Shown here: positions 10,791-20,924 of the stretch, one piece after another
Layout of the letters: each line of letters begins with the position of its first letter
Numbering within the stretch: position 1 is the stretch's first letter
DNA from: Fonsecaea monophora
Lineage: Eukaryota; Ascomycota; Eurotiomycetes; Chaetothyriales; Herpotrichiellaceae
NCBI RefSeq assembly: GCF_001642475.1
Contig: NW_019173973.1
Location: forward strand, 186,001 to 250,000
Direction: 5' to 3'
Length of the DNA stretch: 64,000 nt
Notes under the pieces: model-generated
What the model was told of the DNA's origin: nothing
Seen by the model: only the letters and a program-made list of their open reading frames with translations
Database searches by the model: none
Program-made: the position numbers and the translations under genes

Positions 10791-11866
10791 CTTTTATGGC
10801 TGATATTGGGTCAGGTTTAGAGGGAGGCAGTCACACGCCTAGATAGGGGTGCTGAAACGTGTATCTCGCAACTTCACGGGTTCCCTTCGTGCGGCTGAAA
10901 AACAGTGTCGGAAAGAATCGAGCGCTGGGTTGTCATGGCCCTGATGGTTGGGGGGATAGAGCAAGCGATATATACCCATACCTGTAGGCAGGCTGAGAAC
11001 GAAGCACCCCCGGGAGATATGACTTCGTATTGGTGTCTTAGGTCGAGAACCTCGACCGCATGCGCCCAATGCCACCATTGAACCCCCAATCAGGACATGA
11101 CTTTATTGATGCGATTGTCGACTCGGCTCAAGGGCTGCAAAGGCCCAGCTGAGCTCTTATATTATTACCTTGCTCCTGAGTATCTCCATATTCATGAAAT
11201 TGCGATCTTGAGGCCCATATAAGGTTCTCTACTCTTTTATCGTGAGCTGGTGACTACATCGTTACTCGGCGCTTGGGTAAGGTAATCAGTTCCATCGAAC
11301 GGGCAGCTTCCGCGGACGAAGGGCCGAAGCGTAGTTCCCGTTTTGCGTGGGCCGTTGGGGGCCATTGTAGGTTTCGCCTTGTTTGAGGCGGGTGGGTGGC
11401 CTTGTGTGCCAACAAGGGAAGTTTGTTAGGGATCGTAGGCTGTGACAGACATTCGACTCCGCCTGGGAATTCAGGCCAATGATGGCGGGCAGCTGAGAAA
11501 GGCAAGCAGATGCTTTAACCGGTCGATTTTGTTTCACAATAGCCTCATCTAGCCCATCAACGGCGCCGCCACCCCTGTGGATTTGGGACTCGTGCAAGGT
11601 AGTTTTTCAGGAGAGGGACGTGGGGGATTTTATCCCCGTCATCAGGACTGCTGGGAGGATTGCTTGGTTGTGAGGGAAATATGGGATCGCAGTTGGATTG
11701 AAGGGTTGTTGATGAGGATATATGTAATCCTCGAGACCGGCATCGATCTTCAGAACCACGTACAGCCGTTAGACTTGCTCGTGTTGTGGGATTCGACGTA
11801 CCCTGTCCATCGAAATTCTTTTCCCCCCTCCCCTCATTTCTCAGTCAAAGCTTGCGGCTCTTACAA
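10791..11866. other. Divergent intergenic region before the HET gene
   Basis: About 1.08 kb. Small open frames occur on both strands but none has domain signatures, good starts or splice support. A pyrimidine-rich stretch (ttcttttcccccctcccctc) directly precedes the HET start codon, typical of fungal promoters. Confidence 0.45.
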
Positions 11867-14339
11867 ATGGCTTTGTCCAGTTCGTCCTTGTACCCCTCCC
11901 GCTCTGCATCAGCGAAGGACCCGGCGTCGGCTGCAAGCGACAGCCCGCGGTGCCCAACGCTCTCCCTATCGATTTCCCCATCTCAATCACCTTCTAGGTC
12001 CCCACTACTGCAACCTGGAAACAAATGCACCCAGATGTCGACACCTGAGCCCGCAGAGGGTTCTCAGAATACCTCGATATTGAATTTGACCAAAAAGTTC
12101 AGACATCTTGGACGTCTTCCCTCCAGCTGGATCAAAGCAACAGTGCGCTCCCCTCCCTGCAATCCCTCCAAAATTGCGCCTCACTGACATCGTCCGCAGG
12201 ATGATCGAACACCCCCAGAACAATCCTACCTGTGCGACACCTGCCTCCGCCTAGATTTGAACATCGAGTCGTTCTACGTCCAAGACGATAACCGCGAATT
12301 TGAAAGAACTCATAAGCCTCGATATTTGGGCAGACTGTCCCAGATCCGCCATAAAACTCATTGCCCTCATTGTCGCCTAGTGCTTGAGATAGCCGATCGT
12401 CCTTCCGATCAACGCAATCCGAGTTTACACGCCGACGATGATCCGCTGTGCTACGCACGATGGGTGGTAGATGGACAGGAAGATTTAGGGCCTGACCCTC
12501 ATCGCCCGGGGGAACATATATTCAGGCCTAAGACACGACGGTTACTGATATATAGTGACCCTCAAGCGTTTAAAGATGGATACATAGTCCTCCTTGCGGA
12601 CGACGCCCCCAGCCGAGAATTCTTTGGGCGCAGAATCATCTCGCCTGATCTGCTCGATCCTCAACAACTTCGTCAGTGGCTGCACGACTGCGAAACCCAC
12701 CATGGCCTGGAATGTGAAGAGTCACTGGTACATCCCGATCTCTTGGGCCAGCCGAAAGATGTCTTTCGTGCGATTGATGTGGACAAGATGTGCATTGTTG
12801 AGGCTCCCCAGTCATCCCGCTATGTCGCACTGAGTTATCTCTGGGGTAAGAACTTCGCCCAGCTGTTTACAACCTCTAAGAACCTCCCTAAATTGTCACA
12901 ACCGGGTGCACTCGAGAAGGAAAAGCTTCCTCGGACGATCAAAGACGCCATTAAGCTCACCAAAATGCTACAAGAGAAGTATCTGTGGACGGATAGTCTG
13001 GCACTGCTGCACGATGACGGATTTCAATATCACGACGACTGGGTGTATGCCAGGGCCGCTCTGACCGTGGTTGCGGGTTCGGGTAAAGATGCGAATGCTG
13101 GTCTCCCAGGAGTGAGGAAAGAATCTCGAACATTCCATCAGGAGATAGAAGAGGTCAAACCTGGCATGCGGCTAATGGTGTGTCATCTTGCTGAAGGTAA
13201 GTCTGAATTCAGCGACCCTGGTATCGAATACTCATCTTCTCGCAGATTATATTTCGACCTCCCAATGGGATTCTCGTGCTTGGACTTTCCAGGAGAGAAT
13301 GCTTTCGAGGCGGTGTCTGTTGTTCGTCAATGGGCGGATATACTACCAATGTCGGCGGACCACTTTCTGCGAAGATATGGAGATGCCACGGTCCAACGGC
13401 TGGTCCTTGGACTCGATCGACATGCCAACCAGAATATTCCGGGAGAAACCCTTTGTTCAGTTCACATCGGCGGTGGAGCTATATACCCGGCGAGAGTTGA
13501 CGAATCCCAACGACATCCTGAATGCCTTCGAAGGGGTGCAGCTGGTGTTGGAAAAACGAATAGGTGATAGAATATTCTATGGCGCATTGGAGACAATGTT
13601 GGACCCGTCATTGCTGTGGGAGTCGACGAAAAGGCTGTTTCGACGGCCGGGCTTCCCAAGTTGGTCGTGGTCAGGTTGGGTGGGAGAAATACAATGGAAA
13701 TACACCGAAGTGGCCCGCTCGTGGATTGAATGGCATGCGGATCAGGCAATCGGCATCCATACATTCCCCAAACAAGCCTACGAACGGATACAGCCCCCTA
13801 TACCCCGTCCCCAATACCTTGGTCCGATGTCACACCACAACCTGAGCACCATGCTTCCTCTATTACACTTTCGAACTGTCACAGTGCAGTTCAAACTTAC
13901 CTCGCCGGCACTTATTCACAAATCAGTAATTTCACCCTTGCGAAAGAGGCTTACGGGGCCCAGCGCCTTGTCGACCGTGCGACCTGCTCCTGCAGACCCT
14001 GGATTGATCAGGGCAGGGATTGCGGATCGGAACGGATTATGGTGTGGCACTATTGACCTTGATGTGGCCTGGATGCCACGTGTTGGAACACCCCTAGATT
14101 TCTTGGTTATGTCTAGGGTAAGTCATTTCACCGACGATGAATTAGCTATCTGGGAAGGCACATTACCGGATGATGTGGAGGACCTGTTGGCACGACGGAA
14201 CTATGGCGTTTATGTGGTTATGCTGGTTTCCCGGAAAGACGGCATATATTACCGTGAAGGGCTGGGACGGATATTGACAGAGGCCTTGGACAGGGCTCTC
14301 GAACCGGGGCCAAAATGGCAGGATATAGTACTTGGTTGA
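11867..14339 (+). CDS. Heterokaryon-incompatibility (HET) domain protein
   Basis: Three exons: 11867-12142, 12200-13196, 13246-14339 (788 aa). Introns of 57 nt (weak donor gtgcgc, good ctgacat branch) and 49 nt (gtaagt...gcag); phases agree. The first ~90 residues are Ser/Pro-rich and disordered. A Cys/His segment (LCDTC ... HCPHC) follows. HET block 1 is YVALSYLWG at 300-308. Block 2 is LWTDSLALLHDD at about 354-365, then TVVAGSG and DANAGLPG. Block 3 is WDSRAWTFQERMLSRR from 432. HET proteins mediate cell death on fusion of incompatible strains. Block 2 lacks the usual cysteine (consensus DSLCI.QDD), and the helix after it is shortened by roughly ten residues compared with what I expect of the family; that may affect activity. 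Confidence 0.85.
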
Positions 14340-14619
14340 GACATGCAGCATGAGGGACACGTCTTACACCTTTAGACGTGGTCCTGGAGTTATTGGCAGG
14401 CACTTTTTAATCCAATCCGAGGCTTTGATATAGCCACGGACAGCACGTGAGAAGCAACCAATGGGAATTGTCGAGGCTCACAGGGTTGCTCGTACTCGTA
14501 TTCCGCCTCCAACCATGACGTTCCTCGGGACGTACCTATGTAGTAATTGCAACCCTTCACCAGGTTTCCTGGTATGAGGACAAGATGCTGCGCCTTGTCA
14601 AGCTTTCACGATTGATTCA

Positions 14620-14805
14620 ATGTCAAAAACTTCTCCATCTGCTCTTCCAACGACGTCGTCCTCATCATTGTCCTGTGGACCAAAGTTTACGCCCTCAGTC
14701 TACCGCCACGACCAGCTCATGAGCAGTACCGCAGATGCGAAATATGCCAAATACTGGGACGACAATGTGACCGCGTCCGACCAGCTCTGGCGAGCCATCG
14801 AATAG
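14620..14805 (+). CDS. Possible upstream small ORF (61 codons)
   Basis: An ATG-initiated frame ends 66 nt before the next gene's start. It would encode a Ser/Thr-rich then acidic peptide (DAKYAKYWDDNVTASD). It has no recognised domain. It could be a regulatory upstream ORF, an unspliced first exon, or chance. Confidence 0.2.
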   Translation: MSKTSPSALPTTSSSSLSCGPKFTPSVYRHDQLMSSTADAKYAKYWDDNVTASDQLWRAIE

Positions 14806-14871
14806 CAAACTCTTGGATCAACTCCCATTCAACCACCTCCGCAACCTCTCTTGATCGCATCTCCGGAGATC

Positions 14872-16137
14872 ATGTCAGGTGTCCCCGAGACAACATACAA
14901 CAACAACAACAGCTATGGAGGCCGAATCACCGAAATCGACTGCGTCTATCCCATCTCTGGCACTTATGGTCTCCTCCCTCGCCTCCTCTACTATGTAACC
15001 TTGGTTTTCGCCATTTTCGGGCGAAGGACCGAATGGCTCATCGTCGGCGCCCTCGTCAGCGCGCTCACATATGCGGGCACCTCGGCGGTCCATCTCATGA
15101 CCCTCGTGACGAGTAAAACCGGAGTGTACGACCTGGACATCATGGCCGCGTGGGCAGTTTTATCCACAGGAGCCCTCGCCTATATTGGGATAATCCACTG
15201 GAGTTCGTCGCTGAGAGCGACACGCGCGCGCATCGTCATGATCTGCTGGGGCTGCTTAGTCGGCGTCAGTCTGATCTTTGGGAGAGCGGAACTCTTTGAC
15301 ACGCCGATCAGTCCGCCCGAGCCGGCCTGTTACACTCCACAGGGGACGCTGTTGGAGTATCCCATACAAAAGGCGATGAATCCGGCATTTGGAAATTGCA
15401 CCTACAAGTGTTTCAACGTCACGAAGCCCATGAGACAGACGTCCGAGATCATGGCCATCCCCCATGGAGTTCTGGATAATTCACAGTACAGAACACTCAC
15501 ATATGTGTTGGTCGGGCCGATCCAGTTTGCAGCCTACGCGGCGCTGAGTATGGACGTGGCGGAACATACCCCATCGATGATGTGCACGAAATTGGTCATG
15601 AGCTATCTTATTCAACCCGGCCAGCGAGAGCAGTTTAGCAAATCGGTGTACAAGGCAAGCATGGAGAAGTGGTATGGTGGCTACTTCGCACTGTTCGGCT
15701 ACGTGCGTCGGTCACGGTGGTCCTGGAGGAAGCTTGGCTTGTCGTCATTCGTCATTCCGTGGTTGATGTTGGGGTTGGCCATCGATATCTTGTGTCTGCC
15801 TCTCATGGTGTGTAACATTGTGTTGAATGAAATCACATTGCTGCGCGGAGGACTGCCGGCGAATGAGGCGAACATGGCCATCGGGCAGTGGGGGGCCATT
15901 GTGAATTCGGTGCTCGTGTTGATAGCGGCCTGTATCAACAAGGGACTGGAAATATGGGAGAGAAGGAAAAAGACGAAGGAGCTGGACAGCGTCGTCGAGA
16001 GCGTGGTGAATGTGGTTCCAGAAGATCTTGAGAGCGGTATGGCGGAGAGCGTACAAGAGGTTGGAGTGGTCAAGCCCAAGCTTGCCCACATTCAGACTCT
16101 GGAAGATATGGAGGACTTGATGAAGCGGCCAAAGTGA
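14872..16137 (+). CDS. Fungal multi-pass membrane protein, uncharacterised
   Basis: Single exon, 421 aa. The ATG at 14872 was chosen because the frame upstream uses a TTG. I do not recognise a named family. Hydrophobic segments occur at about 30-50 (LLYYVTLVFAIFG), 55-75, 88-108 (IMAAWAVLSTGALAYIGII), 118-135 (IVMICWGCLVGVSLIFG), 205-225, 290-315 (FVIPWLMLGLAIDILCLPLMV) and 340-360 (AIVNSVLVLIAACI), so about seven membrane passes. A large loop between the fourth and fifth segments contains several cysteines and N-x-T/S sites (GNCTYKCFNVT), consistent with a luminal or extracellular loop. The C-terminal ~60 residues are charged and cytosolic-like. No signal peptide. A 61-codon ORF ends just upstream. 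Confidence 0.78.
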   Translation: MSGVPETTYNNNNSYGGRITEIDCVYPISGTYGLLPRLLYYVTLVFAIFGRRTEWLIVGALVSALTYAGTSAVHLMTLVTSKTGVYDLDIMAAWAVLSTGALAYIGIIHWSSSLRATRARIVMICWGCLVGVSLIFGRAELFDTPISPPEPACYTPQGTLLEYPIQKAMNPAFGNCTYKCFNVTKPMRQTSEIMAIPHGVLDNSQYRTLTYVLVGPIQFAAYAALSMDVAEHTPSMMCTKLVMSYLIQPGQREQFSKSVYKASMEKWYGGYFALFGYVRRSRWSWRKLGLSSFVIPWLMLGLAIDILCLPLMVCNIVLNEITLLRGGLPANEANMAIGQWGAIVNSVLVLIAACINKGLEIWERRKKTKELDSVVESVVNVVPEDLESGMAESVQEVGVVKPKLAHIQTLEDMEDLMKRPK

Positions 16138-16961
16138 TAGGTGCATATGTTCTTCCAGGACAGAGTACAGACTTCCCGTCCGCAGTCTGAGAAGATGGGT
16201 TGGAAGACTGCGACGTTGGACCTAGATGAGTTGAGGATGTCTCGACCATCTCGAAGCGGTGGGCGCACGAGGAACCAAGGGCCACGAAGCCAGACTTTAT
16301 GAGTCACAAAGGGAATTGAATGATAGGGAGGTGCAATCTATACATTAGTGGCCATAGTGTCGGTCTGCAAGGGACAGAGATGCTAGTGGAGATGAAGCGG
16401 ATGATGGTCGAGTGCATTAGCCGCCATCAGCCTTGTTCTCTGTCGTTACATACGCATATAGTACAACAAGAGTTGCCTCACACGCGGTCCATCCAGCTAA
16501 CTTTCCTGCGAGTGTCTCTCAAGTTGTGTTTCTCCTCATCAGATAGACAATGACAGCGTCCTATTGACCAATACAAATCCATTTCGTGACGAGGCACGCG
16601 ATGTTTTCCAAACGAGGCTGACGAGGGGAGCGCGGGCCGACCTCGGCGGGGCTGGAGTCATTTCTAGACTCGTCAAGCTTATGCAGGGACGCCAACCACC
16701 CACCAACCCAGCACCAAAGCTTCCGCTTTGACTTTGTCGACTGCGGCAAAATTTCTTTGGCCCGCAACCGGGGTTGCGGCCGCCCATTGCAATTGAGGAC
16801 TTGTCTGCACCACCTCAATTTGAGAAGAGAGAGAGGCTGATTTCTTGATATTGCCGAACCTCCTACACATCGCTGCAATCTTGACTCGCGCTTGAGATAA
16901 AAGATACCCACTGTCATATTGGGCCTGGTCAACTATCACTCCAAAACACAAATCGTCCGAG

Positions 16962-16968
16962 TGAGTCA
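16962..16968 (+). promoter_or_regulatory. TGAGTCA element (Gcn4/CPC1-type site) upstream of tryptophan synthase
   Basis: A perfect TGAGTCA lies 112 nt before the start codon and 31 nt before a TATAAA box. It is the reverse complement of the TGACTCA found upstream of ARG8. It matches the binding site of the general amino-acid control bZIP activator (Gcn4, CPC1, CpcA). Function inferred. Confidence 0.65.
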
Positions 16969-16992
16969 ACGATAGACCCGTGCGTTGAAGTC

Positions 16993-16998
16993 TATAAA
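16993..16998 (+). promoter_or_regulatory. TATA box of tryptophan synthase gene
   Basis: TATAAA, 76 nt before the ATG and just downstream of the TGAGTCA element, followed by a CT-rich stretch typical of fungal transcription starts. Confidence 0.55.
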
Positions 16999-17073
16999 TT
17001 CTCCTCACTCCTCTTCCTTTCTCTCTTCCTGAGAGCCACTCCCTTTCAACCTTGACATCTCGTCACATCCATC

Positions 17074-19346
17074 ATGCAGGCCATTAAAGAGACATTCGCC
17101 CGATGCAAGGAGGAGGGCAGAACAGCCCTCGTGGGCTACTTCACCGCGGGTTATCCCACCGCCGAAGAGACCCCAGATATCATGCTCGGGCTACAAGCCG
17201 GTGGCGTTGGTGAGGAATAACCACCCCTCAATCGGTCAGAGTGCTGTATTGACATCTCCCTCTAGATATCATCGAACTCGGCCTTCCCTTCACAGACCCC
17301 ATTGCCGACGGGCCCACGATCCAAAAATCAAACACTGTCGCCCTCAAAAACGGCATTACCGTCACCTCAACCCTCCAATTCGTCCGCGACGCCAGGAAAA
17401 AGGGCCTGAAAGTCCCTGTTCTCTTCATGGGCTACTACAATCCACTGTTGCGCTACGGAGAAGATCGCATGTTGAAAGACTGCAAGGAGGCCGGTGTCAA
17501 TGGATTTATCATGGTCGATTTGCCCCCGGAGGAGGCAGTAAGATTTCGCAACAATTGCACCAAGGCCGGGCTGAGTTATGTGCCGCTGATTGCCCCCGCG
17601 ACGTCAGAGAAGAGAATGAAGCTGCTATGTCAGATTGCCGACTCCTTCATCTACGTCGTTTCTAGAATGGGGGTCACGGGCGCAACCGGCACGTTGAACA
17701 CCAAACTTCCTGAGCTGCTGGAGAGGGTACATCAGTATTCTGGCGGTATACCTGCGGCGGTCGGATTTGGTGTGAGCACCAGGGAGCACTTCCTGAGCGT
17801 TTCGCAAATTGCTGAGGGAGTGGTGATTGGTAGTCAAATCGTGACAGTTTTGGGCAACGCGAAGCAAGGTGAACGGGCAAAAGCCGTACAAGAATATTGC
17901 TCCCAAATCACTGGGAGGAAGCTCGGCGATTTCAACACGACGGATGGTCTAACGAGGGAAGTGGGTATTGTCGAGACAATGAAGTCTGCAAAGGAACCCA
18001 ATGCCGCGGCGAATGGTCTCAACGGCCATCAAGTGCAAGTCGACAAGGTTATCACCGACGCTGATGTCCCTTCGGAACCAGGTCTTGCTGACCAGCTCGA
18101 TGCCCTCAACTCGGCCACAAATGGTACAGCCCCGAACCCTGACGCCATTCCTGCCCGGTTCGGCCAGTTCGGTGGACAATATGTTCCCGAATCATTAATG
18201 GACTGCTTGGCGGAACTCGAAGAGGGCTTCCAAAAAGCCAAAAACGACCCCGAATTCTGGAAGGAGTACAAATCATATTACCCTTACATGGGTCGGCCTT
18301 CATCGCTGCATCTGGCCGATCGGCTGACTGAACGAGTCGGCGGTGCACAGATATACCTGAAACGAGAGGACCTGAATCACACTGGAAGTCACAAGATCAA
18401 CAACGCCTTGGGGCAGATTCTTCTCGCAAGACGATTGGGCAAGACACGCATCATCGCCGAGACCGGTGCAGGCCAGCACGGTGTAGCAACGGCAACCGTC
18501 TGCGCCAAATTTGGCATGGCCTGTGTTGTGTACATGGGCGCGGAGGACGTGCGGCGTCAAGCTCTCAATGTCTTCCGCATGAAACTTCTTGGTGCCAAAG
18601 TTGTGGCGGTGGAGGCAGGATCTCGTACTCTTCGAGACGCAGTCAACGAGGCATTGCGTGCTTGGGTCGTCGATCTCGACACCACCCACTACATCATCGG
18701 CTCAGCTATCGGCCCTCATCCCTTCCCGACAATCGTTCGCACTTTCCAGAGTGTGATCGGTCAGGAGACCAAGGAACAAATGAAGGAACTCACTGGGAAA
18801 CTTCCGGACGCCGTGATTGCCTGTGTCGGTGGAGGAAGTAATGCTGTTGGCATGTTCTTCCCCTTCAGCTCCGATCCTTCGGTGAAGTTGATTGGTGTTG
18901 AGGCAGCTGGTGAGGGTGTTGACACAGGCAGACACTCTGCCACACTCTCAGGTGGGTCGATAGGCGTTCTCCACGGTGTGAGGACGTACGTGTTGCAGAA
19001 CGAGCATGGACAGATCAGTGACACGCACTCCATTTCGGCGGGCCTCGATTACCCCGGCGTGGGACCAGAGTTGTCAAATTGGAAAGACATCTCTCGAGCC
19101 CGCTTCATCAGTGCGACCGACTCAGAGGCATTGATAGGGTTTCGCACGCTCAGCGAGACGGAAGGAATCATTCCTGCGCTGGAATCGAGCCATGCCATCT
19201 TTGGGGCCATGCAGGTTGCTAAGCAGATGAACAAGGATCAGACACTAGTGATTTGCCTGAGCGGACGTGGTGACAAGGATGTTCAGAGTGTGGCGGACGA
19301 ACTACCTAGACTAGGACCGGGAATTGGGTGGGATCTGAGGTTCTAG
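17074..19346 (+). CDS. TRP5: Tryptophan synthase, bifunctional alpha-beta fusion
   Basis: Catalyses the last two steps of tryptophan synthesis: indole-3-glycerol phosphate to indole (alpha), then indole plus serine to tryptophan (beta, PLP). Two exons, 17074-17209 and 17266-19346, with a 56-nt phase-1 intron; 738 aa. The alpha domain (~1-265) has IIELGLPFTDPIADGP, which places the catalytic acids at Glu49 and Asp60, the numbering used for bacterial TrpA, and a DLPPEEA segment. A ~90-residue linker (about 265-355) is low in conservation and rich in N, A and D. The beta domain begins FGQFGGQYVPE and has the PLP lysine K422 in NHTGSHKINNA, then ETGAGQHGVATA and a GGGSNA phosphate-binding loop. 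The fused order alpha-beta is typical of fungi. Preceded by a TGAGTCA site and TATA box. Confidence 0.97.
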
Positions 19347-19585
19347 ACCGAGAGAGATGTAGACATGAAGATTTGGTTGGAAAGGAAATGGATCCACGGC
19401 GTCAACCTCAAGATATGGATGAAGTCGATGTTTGTCTAGGCATGGTTTACGAATGAGAATGAACCAGATTTCGCGTATCGGTGGGTTTCCAGTGCCGATG
19501 TTATGAACTAATCGCCCTGATCCTCGCTAGTCCTAGAATTTCTAGCACAGTATGAGATCAGCGACGAGGAGTTTTGTAGGATATT
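19347..19585. other. 3' flank of tryptophan synthase
   Basis: Short AT-richer stretch with no ORF of note; probably 3' UTR and spacer. Confidence 0.4.
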
Positions 19586-20540
19586 CCCTACCTTTGTGTA
19601 TTTGCTTGGTGTCTCTTTCTACACCACGATTTCACCAACCGGATTGACTCCGGGGACCAACTCACCACCCAACATCCATATCACTACTATTGGACTGTCA
19701 CCCCTACTATCAGCTGGGGCGGTCAGTCGGGCATCCCGTCCATGTCAAATGATGCTTTCTCGATTCAGTAAGTGCTTGGGCCATCTGTAGCTGCCATGCA
19801 TGCGTAAGCTTGGGGGCCTCCTCTGAAAGTGCCGCTTCAAAGCTGAGTTTGTACCATGCGTCCATGCACAGCGACACTACCTTTTCTAATCACATATCTG
19901 GGCTGAAATAGAATGCCAATCCAGCTGGACAGAGCAATCTACCATCTATTGGACATGATGTTATTGGCCTCTGCTCAAGCTCAGGCCCCAATCCCCGAAC
20001 TCAACTGCGACCTCTCTACCGTACATCCGTCCGCGGACCAAACGGCCAGCGGTGACAAGTCTCTCGCAATTCCCGTGCCCACTTGATTCTCAATATTCAA
20101 GCCGTCGGACAAAATTCGACTATCATGGCTCATCTCCCCGAGACGTCCAAATCAGCGGGTGTTGTGCCTGGCGTGACTGTGGCTGGACAAAAGGACCTAT
20201 CCAACATTACAAAACTTATTCTGGGCCACTCCGTCACATACCTGGCCTGATCGATCCTTCGGCGACGTTTTGGGGAAACAGTATACGGCCCTCGGGGAAC
20301 AGACGCGGTTCGTCCCTTGCCATATCCTATCCGTCGAGCTGTACAACAAAGGAGAGAGATCGGCGATGCTCGGCCCTTGAACACAATGTCCTATTCTGCT
20401 TTTTCTACGTCCAGAGGCCATTCAGTTACGTCCTCTACCAAGTCATTGGGCGTATTCAGGGAAGAAGCTAGGAAAAGGCCCTCGATCATTGGCGTCTCCT
20501 ACGCCTACCTGAGGTGGCGAGGAAAGCCCTAAGTATTCTA
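19586..20540 (+). pseudogene. Coding-like segments in several frames, possible decayed or multi-exon gene
   Basis: I do not recognise a product. Plus-strand fragments with coding character occur one after another. About 19640-19768 reads through a YYWTVTPTISWGGQSG segment and ends at a good donor (attca|gtaagt). From about 19913 a frame runs through MMLLASAQAQAP and LNCDLSTVHPSADQ, a secretion-signal-like start. A possible 50-nt intron follows, and VGQNSTIMAHLPE continues to a stop near 20250. Another frame near 20265-20380 includes YTALGEQTRFVPC and ends in a stop. Either this is a small secreted-protein gene whose exon structure I cannot resolve, or a gene broken by stops. It lies between tryptophan synthase and the terpene synthase. 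Low confidence in both boundaries and status. Confidence 0.28.
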
Positions 20541-20924
20541 GGCCTTGAAGTCCTGGTCCCTCTACAAACGTACTTTCACAAATATGCTGCACGTTGAGCT
20601 CACGTCAGAGCTAACCACTTCACCAGCCCTTACAGGAGTACTGACTGCTGCTCTCGATACGTCCAAAGAGGAGATTGATGGGCGATGTCTCTGTGGATGC
20701 CTCAACGGTGATTTAGTGGACGATTTGACTCGAGCGAATTGTGACAAGTACGGCAAGTGCCCGTGGCTCTCGCGGCATGCTCGCCTTCATAGTAGACGCC
20801 GGGACAGTGTTAGGAGGGGCGGGCAAGGCTTCAACAAGAGCATATAAGAGCTGGGTCGACCAGCTGCGCATCCCAAAATGGCAATTTTCATGCCCGAAAC
20901 ATCAACCTCGAGACATCGACGAAC

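Larger units (their letters stand above)
16138..17073. promoter_or_regulatory. Tryptophan synthase upstream region
   Basis: 936 bp without a supported gene. The distal part includes the 3' UTR of the preceding membrane protein. The proximal part carries a TGAGTCA element (16962-16968), a TATAAA box (16993-16998) and a CT-rich leader just before the ATG. Confidence 0.55.
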
